Shown here: positions 1 through 11,001 of the stretch, piece by piece
Position numbering within the stretch: the first letter of the stretch is position 1
Layout of the letters: each line of letters opens with the position of its first letter
Origin: Triatoma infestans
Taxonomy: Eukaryota; Arthropoda; Insecta; Hemiptera; Reduviidae
Length of the DNA stretch: 64,000 nt
Direction of reading: 5' to 3'
Assembly (NCBI GenBank): GCA_011037195.1
Contig: JAAEAF010003142.1
Span: 81,806 to 145,805 of the forward strand
The notes under the pieces: model-generated
Told to the model about the DNA's origin: nothing
What the model saw: the letters and a program-made list of their open reading frames with translations, nothing else
The model's database searches: none
Translations under genes and position numbers: made by a program

Positions 1-1
1 G

Positions 2-106
2 TTAGTACCAGGATCGACAGCGTTACGTGTTAGAGAGCATCCACTTTATGGACCTTATGTTGTAGATCTTTCTAAACACATAGTACACTCCATCGAAGAT
101 TTTCAG
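2..106 (+). CDS. KIF14: KIF14-like kinesin-3 motor domain, exon (5' end outside window)
   Basis: Frame 2 is open for 35 codons and reads LRVREHPLYGPYVVDLSK near its middle, the kinesin-3 loop between alpha2 and switch I. The exon ends in CAG followed by a GT donor at 107, phase 0. The P-loop exons must lie upstream of the window. Kinesin-3 motors hydrolyse ATP and walk along microtubules; KIF14/nebbish acts at the spindle midzone and in cytokinesis. The YGPYV wording, together with the two following exons, fits KIF14 better than KIF1 or KIF16B. This assignment is from remembered family motifs, not a search. The downstream intron (107-3620) holds a LINE, old Helentron-like repeats and a foldback repeat. 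Confidence 0.85.
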
Positions 107-135
107 GTTTGCTTTTTATTTTTATGAATATCATT

Positions 136-1171
136 TTTTTTTTTTTTTTAAAGCAACTCTGCCATTTTATTTCTGGCAGCCCGGTAAAAAGAAAGCGTTG
201 GTGAAACGGGTTGTCAAAACCTTGGCGGCATAGAGGGCAAATGGAATTCTCGGTCACATCTATGAGATAAAGATGGGTTACTTAGAATCATGTCGTATGG
301 CCATTTTGAAGCAGGCAAGTGCTACTTTATGCCGAAGGTCGGCGGGTATGCGGCCACTTTTATCTTTAAATGACTCCCAGTGTTTGCCATTGCTTAAACA
401 GGATTGTTCTTCCATCGTCACTTCGCCGCAGTAAGACCTAATAATGCGCCTACTTGAAAAAAATGAAATGTTATCAGGTTGTGTGACATTGCAGCACTCG
501 TTTTGGCCAAGACATTTGCTTTTTCATTACTATCGATTTGACAATGGCTTGGAATCCATTGTAATTCTAAATCGACACTTCTTTGGATTTCATCTGTGAT
601 GCCTAGACATTCTTGCACCCAAGCGCATCAGTTAGCATTCTTTATAGCTGTTGCACTTACAGTTTCTGGAGAATCTATAAAAATGACGACCTTTTCATCA
701 TTTCGATTCCTTAGCTTTTGGGGAGCTATAATATTGTCTTTATTTTACCCTCGATATTTTAAGCTAATTTCCCGACTGGAGAGGCCAACTGGAAAGTATC
801 TGAATTAACACCTGCTCCAGTATTCCGCTTTGCGCCAGAAGTTGATCCATCAGTACACACATGCAACCGTTTATTAGATTGGGTACCATTCGTGAATAGT
901 TATCAGTGTAACTACCATTAACTGGTAAATGGCGTTGAATCTTTAGGTAGGCACTGTGTAAGGTTTAATCGGAATTCATGGAGGTGGCAGGTTTTTAGTC
1001 TTTCCAATATTGTATTCCCAATCTTTGTGTCCTTTCATGGAGAATCCGAACAGCTGAATGTCATCTAGATTTTAAAGGTTCAGTGCCCGACTGCAACTCC
1101 ATAGAGGCTTTGCAACTCCATCGAGGAGCTTCAGAAATCAATCGCAAAGCTCTATTTTGAAGGAAATCTAG
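136..1171 (-). mobile_element. 5'-truncated non-LTR retrotransposon (RNase H and zinc C-terminus) with 13-bp target duplication
   Basis: Read on the minus strand from 1171 to 136. It decodes, with stops and frameshifts, to a ribonuclease H domain: CTDGSTSGA near 840-880, and LQWIPSHCQIDSNEKANVLA near 490-560, which is the WIPSHxxxxxNExAD signature. A Cys-rich tail CPLCRQGFDNPFH follows near 230-250. An AATAAA-like signal and an A tail (T run at about 135-149 on +) close the 3' end. The 13-bp sequence TATGAATATCATT flanks the copy at 123-135 and 1172-1184, so the insertion limits are precise. Clade (Jockey- or I-group) is not certain. It is a dead fragment inside the kinesin intron. Confidence 0.85.
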
Positions 1172-1369
1172 TATGAATATCATTATGATGGAAATTAAAT
1201 TTAGAGCAATGATATAAATCTTGGTATGATCTGAATCATTCCTACATATTCTCAGACTAAGCTCATTTTTTTAAGGATATTCCATCTGAGAAGTAAATAC
1301 TTAGATTTCCCAAATTTACTTTTACAGTGTCTTTCGTTCGCTTCGTAAAGAGTGCAATATTTAGTTTAC

Positions 1370-1499
1370 ATATTACTTCTTCCTCCTGGCACAATAGGAA
1401 GCATTGCGATAGGGTCAAACTTTCAAGAATATTTCACTGGAATTACCTGTTTTAAGGTCTCTTGGGTATGAAGATATATGTTTTGTGATGGATCTGTTT

Positions 1500-1533
<34 letters not shown>

Positions 1534-2062
1534 GGAAAACATATTCTGGAACAAAAAATTGCAGGGAGCTCAAATTCACAAACTTAGTGAATGGTATTTT
1601 CAGTTATTCGCAATTTTCTTTGCAACCTTCTAAACATATAAATACCTATCACTTTCGTTTGAATGAAACATATATAAAGGAACCTGTTCTGGAGAACAGC
1701 AACATTAAGCTTTCCTCTAGAGTATCCCTGCAGTACAATGTATGGCTCCGCCACTTGATTCAGTTTTATTTAATAATTTTTTCCTGAAAAATAGATTTTT
1801 GAGGTGTCTGGGAAATGTATGACGTTAAAGTTCAAATGTTATTGAAGTTAGTTCAATTGGCAATTGGTGCTGCCTTCTGGAATCACAGTCCATTCAAGTA
1901 CCATCTATGTGCTATGGGTAGATATACATGTATCCGCACCAGCTCCATATTTATGTTAGCTCAACTGAGTAAAATTTGGAAGTTTAAGAAAAATTTGTCA
2001 ATTATATTTATTTATTTATTATAGTAAGGAAAGTCGTTAGTGTTTCACACTAGGATTTTTTT
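1370..2062 (+). repeat. Old diverged copy of the dominant Helentron-like (HINE-type) repeat
   Basis: Follows the order of landmarks of the family (see 31971-32948): a GGAAGCATTGCGAT 5' block, a GT/GA microsatellite at 1499-1533, a block where CTATCACTTT and TTAAGCTTTCC recur, and a 3' end with GTGTTTCACAC hairpin remnants at 2038-2052 followed by a T run. Strongly diverged from younger copies. The open frame at 1485-1787 is a translation of this repeat, not a gene. Confidence 0.6.
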
Positions 2063-2365
2063 TGATATAATAAAAATTGAAATGCCAAAAAAAAAATCAG
2101 TAATTTTATAGAAAAACAAATCCAAAACACAATTCTACATCTGCATCCACCTGAAATGGGAAACACATTTTAGACACTATCATGTTTTTCACTTATTTAT
2201 ATTCTTCATTTTGATATATTTTAAATTCTACCTTGGATTTTTTCCTTCTTTATAACGTCTATAAATGTGGGCTCTGAGCCATTCTTTTCTAACAATCCAA
2301 TATTAGATTTTTGAAATACCATGTATGCTGTCGTCTATTTATCATTTTTACTTTCACTTACCTGC

Positions 2366-3010
2366 AAAAAAGGAAATTTAGCGATCATATCAAATTTTCG
2401 GATTTCAGCATTCCTGAAAATATTTTTCAGTATCGCCGAGTTCAGTGAAGTAAAAGATTTTTAGCTCTTGATGTGAGCGTGTATATATATTGTATATCTC
2501 AAAAACTACTAAAAAATTAAATTTAATCTACGTTTAAATATCACCAAAGGATCCAGCATGGAAGTTTGGGTCAAAATCCTTAAAGAAGATGTCTGTCATA
2601 TCTGACAAGTTTTCTTTCATTTTATTTTTTTATTTTTCACGATTTTGTCTAACAAGATGCCAACGAATTTTTTAAAAATTTAGTGTAATTTAGAACTGTA
2701 TTTTCACTTACTTTTATTTGAAAAATTTGTTTACAAAAATTTATTTTAGGGCTGTACTGGGGAAACTGAAACGTTGAACTTTCTTTGGGAATGCTACTTC
2801 AGTATAATGGATGATGATTCAGTCACCTTTATAACATTCTCTTATTAATATTGCAAAAATCCGATTTTGAAGAAAGTCGGTTGACCGTATGTGCAATATC
2901 AGTTTTGTTTTCTTTCTCTCGAAAATAATTCCAGTGATTTTATATAAATTTGTATAGAACCTGTTTATTGTCTTCTATTACTTTATTTGAAAACTTTTTG
3001 ATGAGATTAT
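2366..3010 (+). repeat. Diverged Helentron-like repeat fragment
   Basis: Starts with GGAAATTTAGCGATCATATC, the counterpart of the GGAAGTATTGTAATCGTGTC block of the family. It contains the CTCGAAAATAATTCCAGTG-type monomer text but no clear 3' hairpin. Boundaries are approximate. Confidence 0.45.
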
Positions 3011-3047
3011 AGGGAATTCTGAAGGGAGATGCAACGTATTTAGTATG

Positions 3048-3380
3048 AAGAAATTTGGTGTGGATCGGTCAAGAAAGAAACATTCAATTATGCTAACGTT
3101 TCGACAGAGTTTCATATCTTTACCAAGGCTTTATATGTAGGTAGTCGTGAAGATGTAGAGAAAGAATTTTTAAACATACACATTTCTTACATCCAGATGC
3201 ATAAGAAAGAAACTAGTAATTTTTAATTTTCTTTCTTTAAGTTTCTGCAATGTAACACATGTGTTCTTCACATCTTTACGACTATCTATATATAAAGCCT
3301 TGATAAAGATATGAAACTCTGTCTAAACGTTAGCATAATTGAATGTTTCTTTCTTGACCGAACCTCACCAAATTCTTCAT
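3048..3380. repeat. Foldback repeat: two inverted arms of about 130 bp
   Basis: The left arm (3048-3170) carries GGTCAAGAAAGAAACATTCA and CAGAGTTTCATATCTTTACC; the right arm (about 3255-3380) carries the near-perfect reverse complement, with only a few mismatches. The two arms surround about 80 bp. A related single arm (motif TTATCTTTATCAAGGC) occurs near 45105-45118. No coding capacity and no clear target duplication. It could be a MITE-like element or the terminal region of a Penelope-like element. Confidence 0.6.
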
Positions 3381-3620
3381 AATATTATTCATCAACGGCC
3401 AACAAATACTTTTATGTTATGTTAAAGATTTACTGTTATTTTAATATAATAAAACGTTTATATATTATTTTTTATTTTATACTAAAAAGTTTTTAGTTAT
3501 ATTAGTTTATATGTTATATTAAAAAGCTTATATGTAATTTTTATTTAAGAAAGTTTATAGAAGTTATTAAAAATGTATCAACTAAAATCCTTTTTCTAAT
3601 ATTGTTTTTTTTTTTATTAG

Positions 3621-3851
3621 AAATGGTTAGATTATGGCAATAAAAAACGTGCCACAGCAGCTACAGAAATGAATGATAAAAGTTCTCGTTCGCACACACT
3701 GTTTTCAGTGATTCTAACACAGACATTTCTAAATGTAAACAACAATGGCAATTGGACACATGATCAAACCAGAAGAAGTCAAATTAATCTGGTAGATTTA
3801 GCCGGAAGTGAAAGAATTGCACATTCTGTTGCATCGACGGATAGAATTAGG
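3621..3851 (+). CDS. KIF14: KIF14-like kinesin motor domain, exon with switch I and switch II
   Basis: A T-rich tract and TTAG acceptor precede 3621; 77 codons stay open to AGG followed by the donor GTAAAT at 3852. Both ends are phase 0, so it joins the exon ending at 106 without a frameshift. It encodes WLDYGNKKRATAATEMNDKS then SRSH, which is switch I (the NxxSSRSH motif binding nucleotide and Mg), and INLVDLAGSER, which is switch II (DLAGSE). RATAATxMNDKSSRSH is the KIF14 wording. The segment between the switches has a small insert rich in Asn. Reading past the donor gives only intron and soon a stop. The neighbouring intron is only 145 bp. Confidence 0.9.
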
Positions 3852-3996
3852 GTAAATGTTATTTTCATGTTTATAATTATTATTAGAAATATGTATAGCA
3901 TTTGCTTTTTGCCTGTTTTGTTAAGTGATCTAAGTGTAAAATAAGCAATAAAATAATTATTATCATTTATTTGTTGTTTTTTTTTTTTAATAACAG

Positions 3997-4110
3997 GAAG
4001 GAGTGAGTATAAATCGTTCGCTGTTAACACTTGGAAAGGTTATGTCAGCACTTGTTGAAAGAAGAGGTTTTGTGCCTTACAGGGAATCCGTTCTAACCTG
4101 GTTGCTGAAG
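3997..4110 (+). CDS. KIF14: KIF14-like kinesin motor domain, alpha4-alpha5 exon
   Basis: Acceptor AACAG precedes 3997; 38 codons run to CTGAAG followed by a consensus donor GTAAGT at 4111, both ends phase 0. The peptide [19 protein letters not shown] is the alpha4 helix, the main microtubule-binding surface, and [12 protein letters not shown] is loop 12/alpha5. The next segment of every kinesin motor should read approximately LGGNSKT and later ETLSTLRYA; no such exon was seen on the + strand in the rest of the window. Either the following intron exceeds 59.8 kb or the exon is missed or lost. Everything from 4111 rightward is therefore possibly intronic. Confidence 0.9.
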
Positions 4111-5881
4111 GTAAGTCGATTAATTTGTAATTAATTTTTTTTATTGATATTTCTGAAGCTATAATTGTCCTCGATCTTCTTAGGCTTCTTTTGAAAGCCT
4201 AATATGCCTAACTTTCTGTGTTAAAGCGATGGGTATTTTGCTAACTCATATAAAAAAAAAGCTGTTTTTGTAAATTTGTAACAACAGCCGTCAGATGTTG
4301 TGTTCATTCGTTTGAAACCAACTGTTGGCAACCGCAAATTAATACAACTTCAAAAAAAAAGTTTAATCTGGAAATCTGAAAATACTCTAATTCCGACCCT
4401 GAGGCGACCAGAATTGCTTAATATGTAACATCCTCTTAATTCAGGAAAAATAGAAAGAAAAACCAATTTTATGTATACAAAAGGGTTATATTATAATTTT
4501 TCTAAATATACAATCTTAATTTAAAAAATATTTGCTATTATTAAATATCTTTTGAATATATACATTATAAAATAGTTTTAACTTTTGAATACATGATGGC
4601 TTACTACGAATCAATTCTGGATTTTTAGCTTGTACTAAAAAAAAAAATTGACTTTTTTTTTACAACAATGTACTGCATATATACATTACAATACCAACCA
4701 AATACGTACATATTTTTTATGTTTTAAGTTTATTTTATTTTTTTTTTTAATGTTTTATATTTGAAAGTACAGTTTTTTTTACTTTCTCTAATTTTTTTTT
4801 AATCTTTTATATTTTATATTATGAAAATAATTATATTTACAATTTATAAATACTTCAATGTGAGAAGTATTTAATCAGTCTTAAATTTAACTTTATTAAG
4901 TCGATAGGTTTTCTGTTTATCGATTTCTTTTTGCTGAATTTTATTTTTCTTGTTTTTTTCTTAATTTCATATGACATGACTATTTTTGAATTGGTAAGCT
5001 GTATTTTAGGGATATCAGCTTTTACATTATTACCATAGTTGATAAATAGTACATCCAAATGTGAATAATGCTCTATGAAATTTATGCTCTATGTATACAA
5101 TATAAATAGATTTAAATTATACAACTATATTTTTTTGGCTTTCTGGAAAGGGGCAGAGATAACTACCATGAAGATGTTAATTGTAGTTCTACAGCATCAT
5201 ATTTATGATTTATTTCTTTATTTACAGAGCTTTCAGCTGACCCTTTTTAGTTGCCAACAATTCATCAATGGCTAGACATGACAATCCTTAGTTGAAAACT
5301 TGATAGGGATCAATTATGCCATTTGGAAGGGATCATTTGCAATTTTTGAACCACTAGCTATTTTTTTTTTTAAATCAAATTAAGATTGATCTGATAAATA
5401 AGCTCGGTTCTTTTCTTAAGCTTTGTATTATATATTACATTTTGATAAGATATTCAACAAGCGGCGACTTACTTACAGCTGCCCAATTGAAAGGCAATAC
5501 TTACATTGGCAATAGAGCAAAACAATTCCTCACTAATTTGTAATTAATTTCTAAACCAGAAATTAATAGGATTTACAAAATATTTTTTGACTTTCGTTTC
5601 ATGTAAGAACATCCATTAACAATGCATTTAAAAATTAAATAACTTCTGTAAACTCAGCAATATCAAAAATTAAGCAACTAATTCAATTATAATTACAGTT
5701 AAACAATTTGATGCATATTTATGTATAATTCCTTCACCGTTATTTAAGAAGAAGAAAAAAAAATCTTAAAAAAAAATTAATTATTGTTATAACTTCTTGA
5801 GCAGACAGATCTTAATGAACAGTTTCCTTTACAAAAAACAAAATTAAAGTAGGAATGAAATTGCAACGCAGTACTTAATTA
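4111..5881. other. Intron sequence without recognisable feature
   Basis: A+T-rich with many A and T runs. Neither a continuation of the kinesin motor nor a copy of the named repeat families was seen. A pyrimidine-rich stretch ending in TTTACAG at 5227 precedes a 15-codon open stretch, too short to call an exon. Confidence 0.4.
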
Positions 5882-6071
5882 TCATTTGCAATGATCATCA
5901 TCGCATTCTTCTGGAATGCTGTTAGATTTCACAGTACATTCAATACTTTTCGAACGTATGTAGTTTGACAGTGATTTCATCTTCTGTTTTTCACGACATA
6001 ATTTACAATTTTCACCACTTTTATGGTAATTACTGGAACTCTTCTGTTGTTTGCATGCCTTATCTGTAACA
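5882..6071 (-). CDS. Candidate terminal exon of an unrecognised gene
   Basis: On the minus strand a pyrimidine-rich tract and GTTACAG acceptor (reverse of 6072-6090) precede an open frame ending in TGA at 5882-5890. The peptide is hydrophilic and Cys/Lys/Ser-rich (GENCKLCREK, ending EECDDDHCK). Composition is less AT-rich than the surroundings. No polyadenylation signal was found close by and no family is recognised. The exon could equally be a chance open frame; the same strand carries another candidate last exon at 9047-9199 with the same entry phase. Confidence 0.3.
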
Positions 6072-6700
6072 AACAGAAACAATTAAGTATATTAGTTTTT
6101 ATTTTTATTTATTATTTTCTAATTTTTTATTATTTCTTATGCCCTCTGTTGCCTTTTGAATATATAAGTTTCTTAATAGAGTTGTCAATGGAAATACATA
6201 TTTACAACAATTCCGAGCAATTTTCTTTAAACTTGATATTAACCACATACCTCGTAAGAGGACTAGCTATTTCAGGGATTTTATTGTCTCTGCGAGTATC
6301 GCATTCTAATAACATTCAAAAAACTTCAGGGCGGACATATTTACTAATTGCAACTTCTTGGATTTAGCTTACGCATACGCAGGAGGCAAAGTTTAGTTAA
6401 CGGAACATATTTACTCATTTCTCGGCAGCTTATTTCCATATTTTTAAATAGTTGAAAATTACTGCAGACAGTGTTACAAACATAAACTTAAGGAATCCCT
6501 ATCACATATTTTTAGGTCATAATGATTTAGCTTTATTTTATAACCATTCGCATCTTCTACATCTATCCATTTAATTTTGATGCGCTCACAGTCATCCACC
6601 CATGCGTTGAACTCCACTTATACATCCAACGAACACCCAACGTATAGACATCCACTTATACATCACCGAAGACGTCACAGGACGCATATCAATAACTCGT

Positions 6701-7071
6701 ACCACAACTGCACTAAATTTATACTTTAAGAAATCAAGTCCCACCTACTTTCCCTAGCAAAACCAAAAAAGGGGAATACAGGGGATAGGCTCTACACCAC
6801 CATAAAAGCGGGATAGTTTTCAATTGAAAGATTTGAAAGATAAGTGTATCTTCAATCTTTAAGAAGGCAATGCAACCAGCTTAATGCAACCACAACTGCA
6901 CTAAATTTACACTTTAAGAAATCAAGTCCCACCTACTTTCCCTAGCAAAACCAAAAAAGGGGAATACAGGGGATAGGCTCTACACCACCATAAAGGCGGG
7001 ATAGTTTTCAATTGAAAGATTTGAAAGATAAGTGTATCTTCAATCTTTAAGAAGGCAATGCAACCAGCTTA
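6701..7071. repeat. Two-copy direct tandem duplication, 188-bp unit
   Basis: ACCACAACTGCACTAAATTT starts at 6701 and again at 6889; the units are nearly identical through AAGGCAATGCAACCAGCTTA (ends 6883 and 7071). The two copies differ at only a few positions, so the duplication is recent. No coding content. Confidence 0.9.
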
Positions 7072-9046
7072 GCCTTAAGCTTTTTTTTTTCCTAAGCAAA
7101 GTCCTAACAGTATCTTTGCCTTGTTCAATATGCCAGTGTTTCGTCAGTGTAATTCAATGTCTCAAACTCTCTTACCCCAAAAAAATTCCCTCTAAATAAT
7201 TATCTTTCAAAATTTCTTTGAAATATTTTTAGAAATTTGATTTAGGGTGTTCTACTAAGGATGAAGCTTTGACGGTAATAAGCAGTGGCAGAACAAAATG
7301 ATTAGCTTGGGTTATGATAATATGATTAGAAAGCTGAAAAATAATCACCGTATTCAGTAACAAATTTCAGGGATAAGTATCCATTATAATTGCAGAAATA
7401 TCACAGACTTTCAATTTTTAGAATTTATTTCTCTAAACTTTTTTAGTAGGGAGGATGAATGCATACCTTCTTTTCAAAATTTCCTAAAAAACTGTCATAT
7501 TACTGAAAATTTGTTCAATGAAGTCAATTTTAGCAATCATTTGAAAAAAGATAATGATTAAGGGAGTTTTTGCAAAAATATAATATAATGGTTTCATGAT
7601 AGATAGTGCAATGCACATATAGCATTATAATTTATATTCCTTTGTTAATAAGCGTTCCTTTTAAAATGCCATTTATATATAGATGGCTTTCAAGGTGTAA
7701 CGATTCTTTTGCAACATGGGCGAAACGTCGGTTTTTAGGAAACCATTGACGCAGTATCAACCCGTAAACTCAGTGTTTATCATGAATGGCCGCGGAAACC
7801 TATAAGATATAGATATTGTTTGTAATATAGTTCTTTGTCGAGAATATAGCGTTAAAGGCAACAAACAAAAGTCTTCTAAAAATTCAGTTCGAAAGAATTC
7901 ATTAATTGAAACCTTAAGAAATGTACTAGGAGAGGTTCTGAATGAGTCACGTCATTTTTATTTATTTAGAGATCAAATAGATACGATTAAAAAAAATGAT
8001 AATCTCTGTCAGAAGTGTCAGAAGTATGTAGTTCAAATTTTAATAGACTGAATTAAACCAACCACCCATTATTTAGCCTACTTTAAATTGTACCAGCATT
8101 GCTCTTCAGACCGTATGGCCTATTTTATTTGATATTATTATGATCAAGAGAGCCTCGTTTTTAAAATATTTAATAAATATATATTTAGGTCAGCATGCTT
8201 GTCTTACATACAACAAGAGACTAGGAAAACTGAGCATACATAGCAGTACGCTTGTTAACATAATCTTGTCTCAATTTTATAAATATTGGTCAAATTACGT
8301 CAAACCCAGTTTTTATTCCAAGCAGTAATTCTGAAAAGAATTTTTAATGACCTAATTCAAGTTGTTAATGTATTATTATATATCTATCTCCTGCAATGTA
8401 TAACAATTATATAAGTGTTTATTTAAACTGATAATATGAGTTTTATGAGTTCAAATCAAAATGCATTTGTGGCGTAAATTTTATCCTTAGTTTTATAGTT
8501 TTGAAGGTTACTTTTTTACGATAAGGTTATAATTGTTAATATTATAACGCCAATTTTAATTTGTTGACTGTTTTTTTTAAATTATGAAGATTATTATAAT
8601 GGTTGATGACCTCAATATTTTGAGGGGGAGGGGGGACAGGGAAAATGATGTGACTTTTCCTTCGTTTTATGGAAATTATAAGCTATTGAATAGAAATGAT
8701 CCCTGAGCTAATGTTTAAAACTATATAATTGTGTATTTATTTAATATATTTGTATTCATAGTAGGGGTGTGCAATGTATTCAGATAGCACTTTTAGTACA
8801 CGCATTTAATCTAGAAAGGTCATTACCCCCAGATCTTTTCAAATATTTTTAATAGATATTAATTAAAACATTTGTGGCATTCCTGTTAGAAATACAAGCA
8901 TATAGAATTTCAGCTTTCTTCGTTTTTGTGTGTTTTTGTTTCGGATAGTTTGGTGTAGTCCGAAGCGGCATAAAAGTGTTGTGGTATAGAATATACTAGA
9001 GTTTGGTGCATTTCAACTTATAATAACCTTCATTTTACTTACGTAT
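7072..9046. other. No gene seen
   Basis: A+T-rich sequence. A short motif near 7715-7745 (GGGCGAAACGTCGG) resembles inverted-repeat retroelement ends but has no partner nearby. The open frame at 8140-8328 has low-complexity composition and no splice support. Confidence 0.4.
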
Positions 9047-9199
9047 TTATTTATTGTATTGTTTTAGTACTTTGTCATAAACTGGCTTAAGAAAGCTTTC
9101 TATTAATTCATAAGCTAACTGGAATATTTCATGAGCATTAGGCCCAATCTCAATTATTTCGCGTGGATATGCTGTTGGTGTTTTACTCACTAAATAATA
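9047..9199 (-). CDS. Candidate terminal exon of an unrecognised gene
   Basis: On the minus strand the frame after a TATTTAG acceptor (about 9200) reads SKTPTAYPREIIEIGPNAHE, then an amphipathic segment ending LKPVYDKVLKQYNK and a TAA. The stop is embedded in AATAAATAAATA, a possible polyadenylation signal directly at the end. The residue mix is protein-like for such AT-rich DNA. The open frame continues upstream of the chosen acceptor to 9283, so the exon may be longer. No family recognised. Confidence 0.35.
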   Translation of the reverse strand, partial: YYLVSKTPTAYPREIIEIGPNAHEIFQLAYELIESFLKPVYDKVLKQYNK

Positions 9200-10299
9200 G
9201 AGCTTTAAATTCTTTTTGGTTGTATAAAGGCCAATTTTGAATTTAACATAAGTCATAAATAAACCTTGGACGTATTGATTCAAACAAATAAATTAATGAT
9301 TTGATGACTTAATCCTTTTTATTAAATTCTCAAGTTTATATTATTGAAATATCATCAACGATAATGGCAAGAGTTCATGCGAATGGGATAGCATTATACT
9401 TGTCCTTTAATGTTTATTCGCAAGCACGTTTTACAAAGTTTTTCACATTTTTGGAAAATTTATTAATTTGGTTAGTTTAATTATTTTATTGAGGATATGT
9501 GACAGTATAAACTTTTCAACTGTTTCATGTTTTATTTTTAACCCGAAATATTTCAACCTAAAGAGGCCATCACCAGTCGAGTCCTGACATGATATTATAT
9601 TACTTGTTTTTTGGTACGGATTTGGTATGACATTACGGTATAGGTGTGGTATATTTCGTGTAGTATAATCGTATTAATTACTACACAAAATATCATAGCA
9701 TTTTTGTTCGTAATTGTTTTTCCAAGAGAGTACATTTAAAGAAATTTTGGGCGAGGGAGAGATTTATCTTTCCTCAAAGAAGTTATTTTATTGAGTTTAG
9801 ATTCTCTAATTGATATGAAATTGAAGAAAAGTATAACGCTTAAAAACATTTTGTTCCCGGTTAAGAATTTCAACACACTTTTTTATATGAAGGAGAAAGA
9901 AAGTTAATAATAATTGAAGATTTCAAACTAGAATGAAAATTGCACCTAAATTATATGTGCTTACATAATAATAATAACAGATAGTAATGAAACGACCTAC
10001 AAATCATGTTTGAGGTAAAGGTTGTTCACGTGGTTACACTTGACCTTAAAAAAAAAAATAAAAAAAGGGTTTCATTAAATGAAAGGTTTCTTAAAGGAAA
10101 TATAAATGATTTAATTTTGTTGAGGAATTTTTTTTTTTATAAATGGTAATTATATAAAGTAGTCATATTATAATAATTGGCGATAGTAATTTTAAATTTT
10201 AGTATTACATATTTACCAAACATGTTCATTCTAAGTATTTTTATAATATGTTTTAACTGTGTAATACCATGAATCGTCACAGATTATCATAGCACTTGC
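9200..10299. other. No gene; one possible hammerhead-like remnant
   Basis: A+T-rich. On the minus strand, 9576 down to about 9545 reads CTGGTGA, then a stem GGCCT/AGGTT, then GAAATAT, which follows the layout of the hammerhead-like motifs described at 10381 and 16856 but with a changed core. No partner arm found. Otherwise featureless. Confidence 0.3.
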
Positions 10300-10380
10300 T
10301 GAATATGTGAATGGGTCCGCAATGCTAGATAACATCTGTATTTTATCAGTCGTAGTAACATGCATATTCCTTTTGTTCCT

Positions 10381-10410
10381 GACCAGTTTCGGATTTTCAT
10401 CCATCATCAG
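10381..10410 (-). ncRNA. Hammerhead-ribozyme-like motif, core intact
   Basis: Reading 10410 to 10381 on the minus strand gives CTGATGA, one unpaired T, helix II GGAT-GAAA-ATCC with a GNRA loop, GAAAC, and the cleavage triplet in TGGTC. Flanks give a short helix I (TCT upstream with AGG downstream, then more pairs after a mismatch). Helix III is only three pairs with no loop, as in Penelope and retrozyme hammerheads that act as dimers. The unpaired T between core and helix II is not canonical, so cleavage activity is uncertain. Confidence 0.55.
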
Positions 10411-10948
10411 AGACACCAAGTACTGTAGGGAGTCCACTTCAGCGCAATGTTTCTGTTACACTCACACTAGTTGGTTATATATATGTGTGCGCGAGGTTAT
10501 AAGATATGTAACTAAGCTGTGTGTTAATTGACAAAATGGAATTATTATACATTAGGATTATACGGGATTTCACATTTATTTATTATTTGTACAAGCTTTT
10601 GTCTGTCCATAAAATTTGCATTGCCTTTCTTCAAACTTTATCAGTACAGTATATCCAGAAATTTTTAATCCCCCCCCCTGAATAAAAATGACTTGATAAA
10701 ACATTGGCATACTTAACTACACTATTAAAATTTAGTTATAAAGTATTCTTCAAAACATGCTATTTATTATACACTTATTTTCTATTGTCTAATCATAATT
10801 TATAATAAATAATTCCATTTTGTCAGTTAACACACACTTTACTAACATAACCTTAGAATCTCCCGCACATATATACAACCAACAAGTGTGAGCGTTACTG
10901 AAACATTGCGTTGAAGTGAAGCCTTTACAAGAACTTGGTGAATTAGCT

Positions 10949-10978
10949 TTGACGTTGGATGAAAATCCGAAATCGGTC
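10949..10978 (+). ncRNA. Decayed hammerhead-like motif
   Basis: Plus-strand partner of the 10381 motif in the opposite arm. Helix II (GGAT/ATCC), GAAA and GGTC are kept, but the core CTGATGA has become TTGACGT, so it should be inactive. Confidence 0.45.
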
Positions 10979-11001
10979 ATTAATAAAAAGGAATACTCAT
11001 G

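Noticed and set aside
3100..3340. Hammerhead motif in the foldback arms (CTTGATAAAG...GTCGAAAC)
   Set aside because: The layout is reminiscent but the core does not fit CUGANGA, and helix II does not pair well.
5226..5275. Possible kinesin continuation exon after TTTACAG
   Set aside because: The phase-0 peptide is 15 residues long, ends in a stop and lacks the required LGGNSKT segment.
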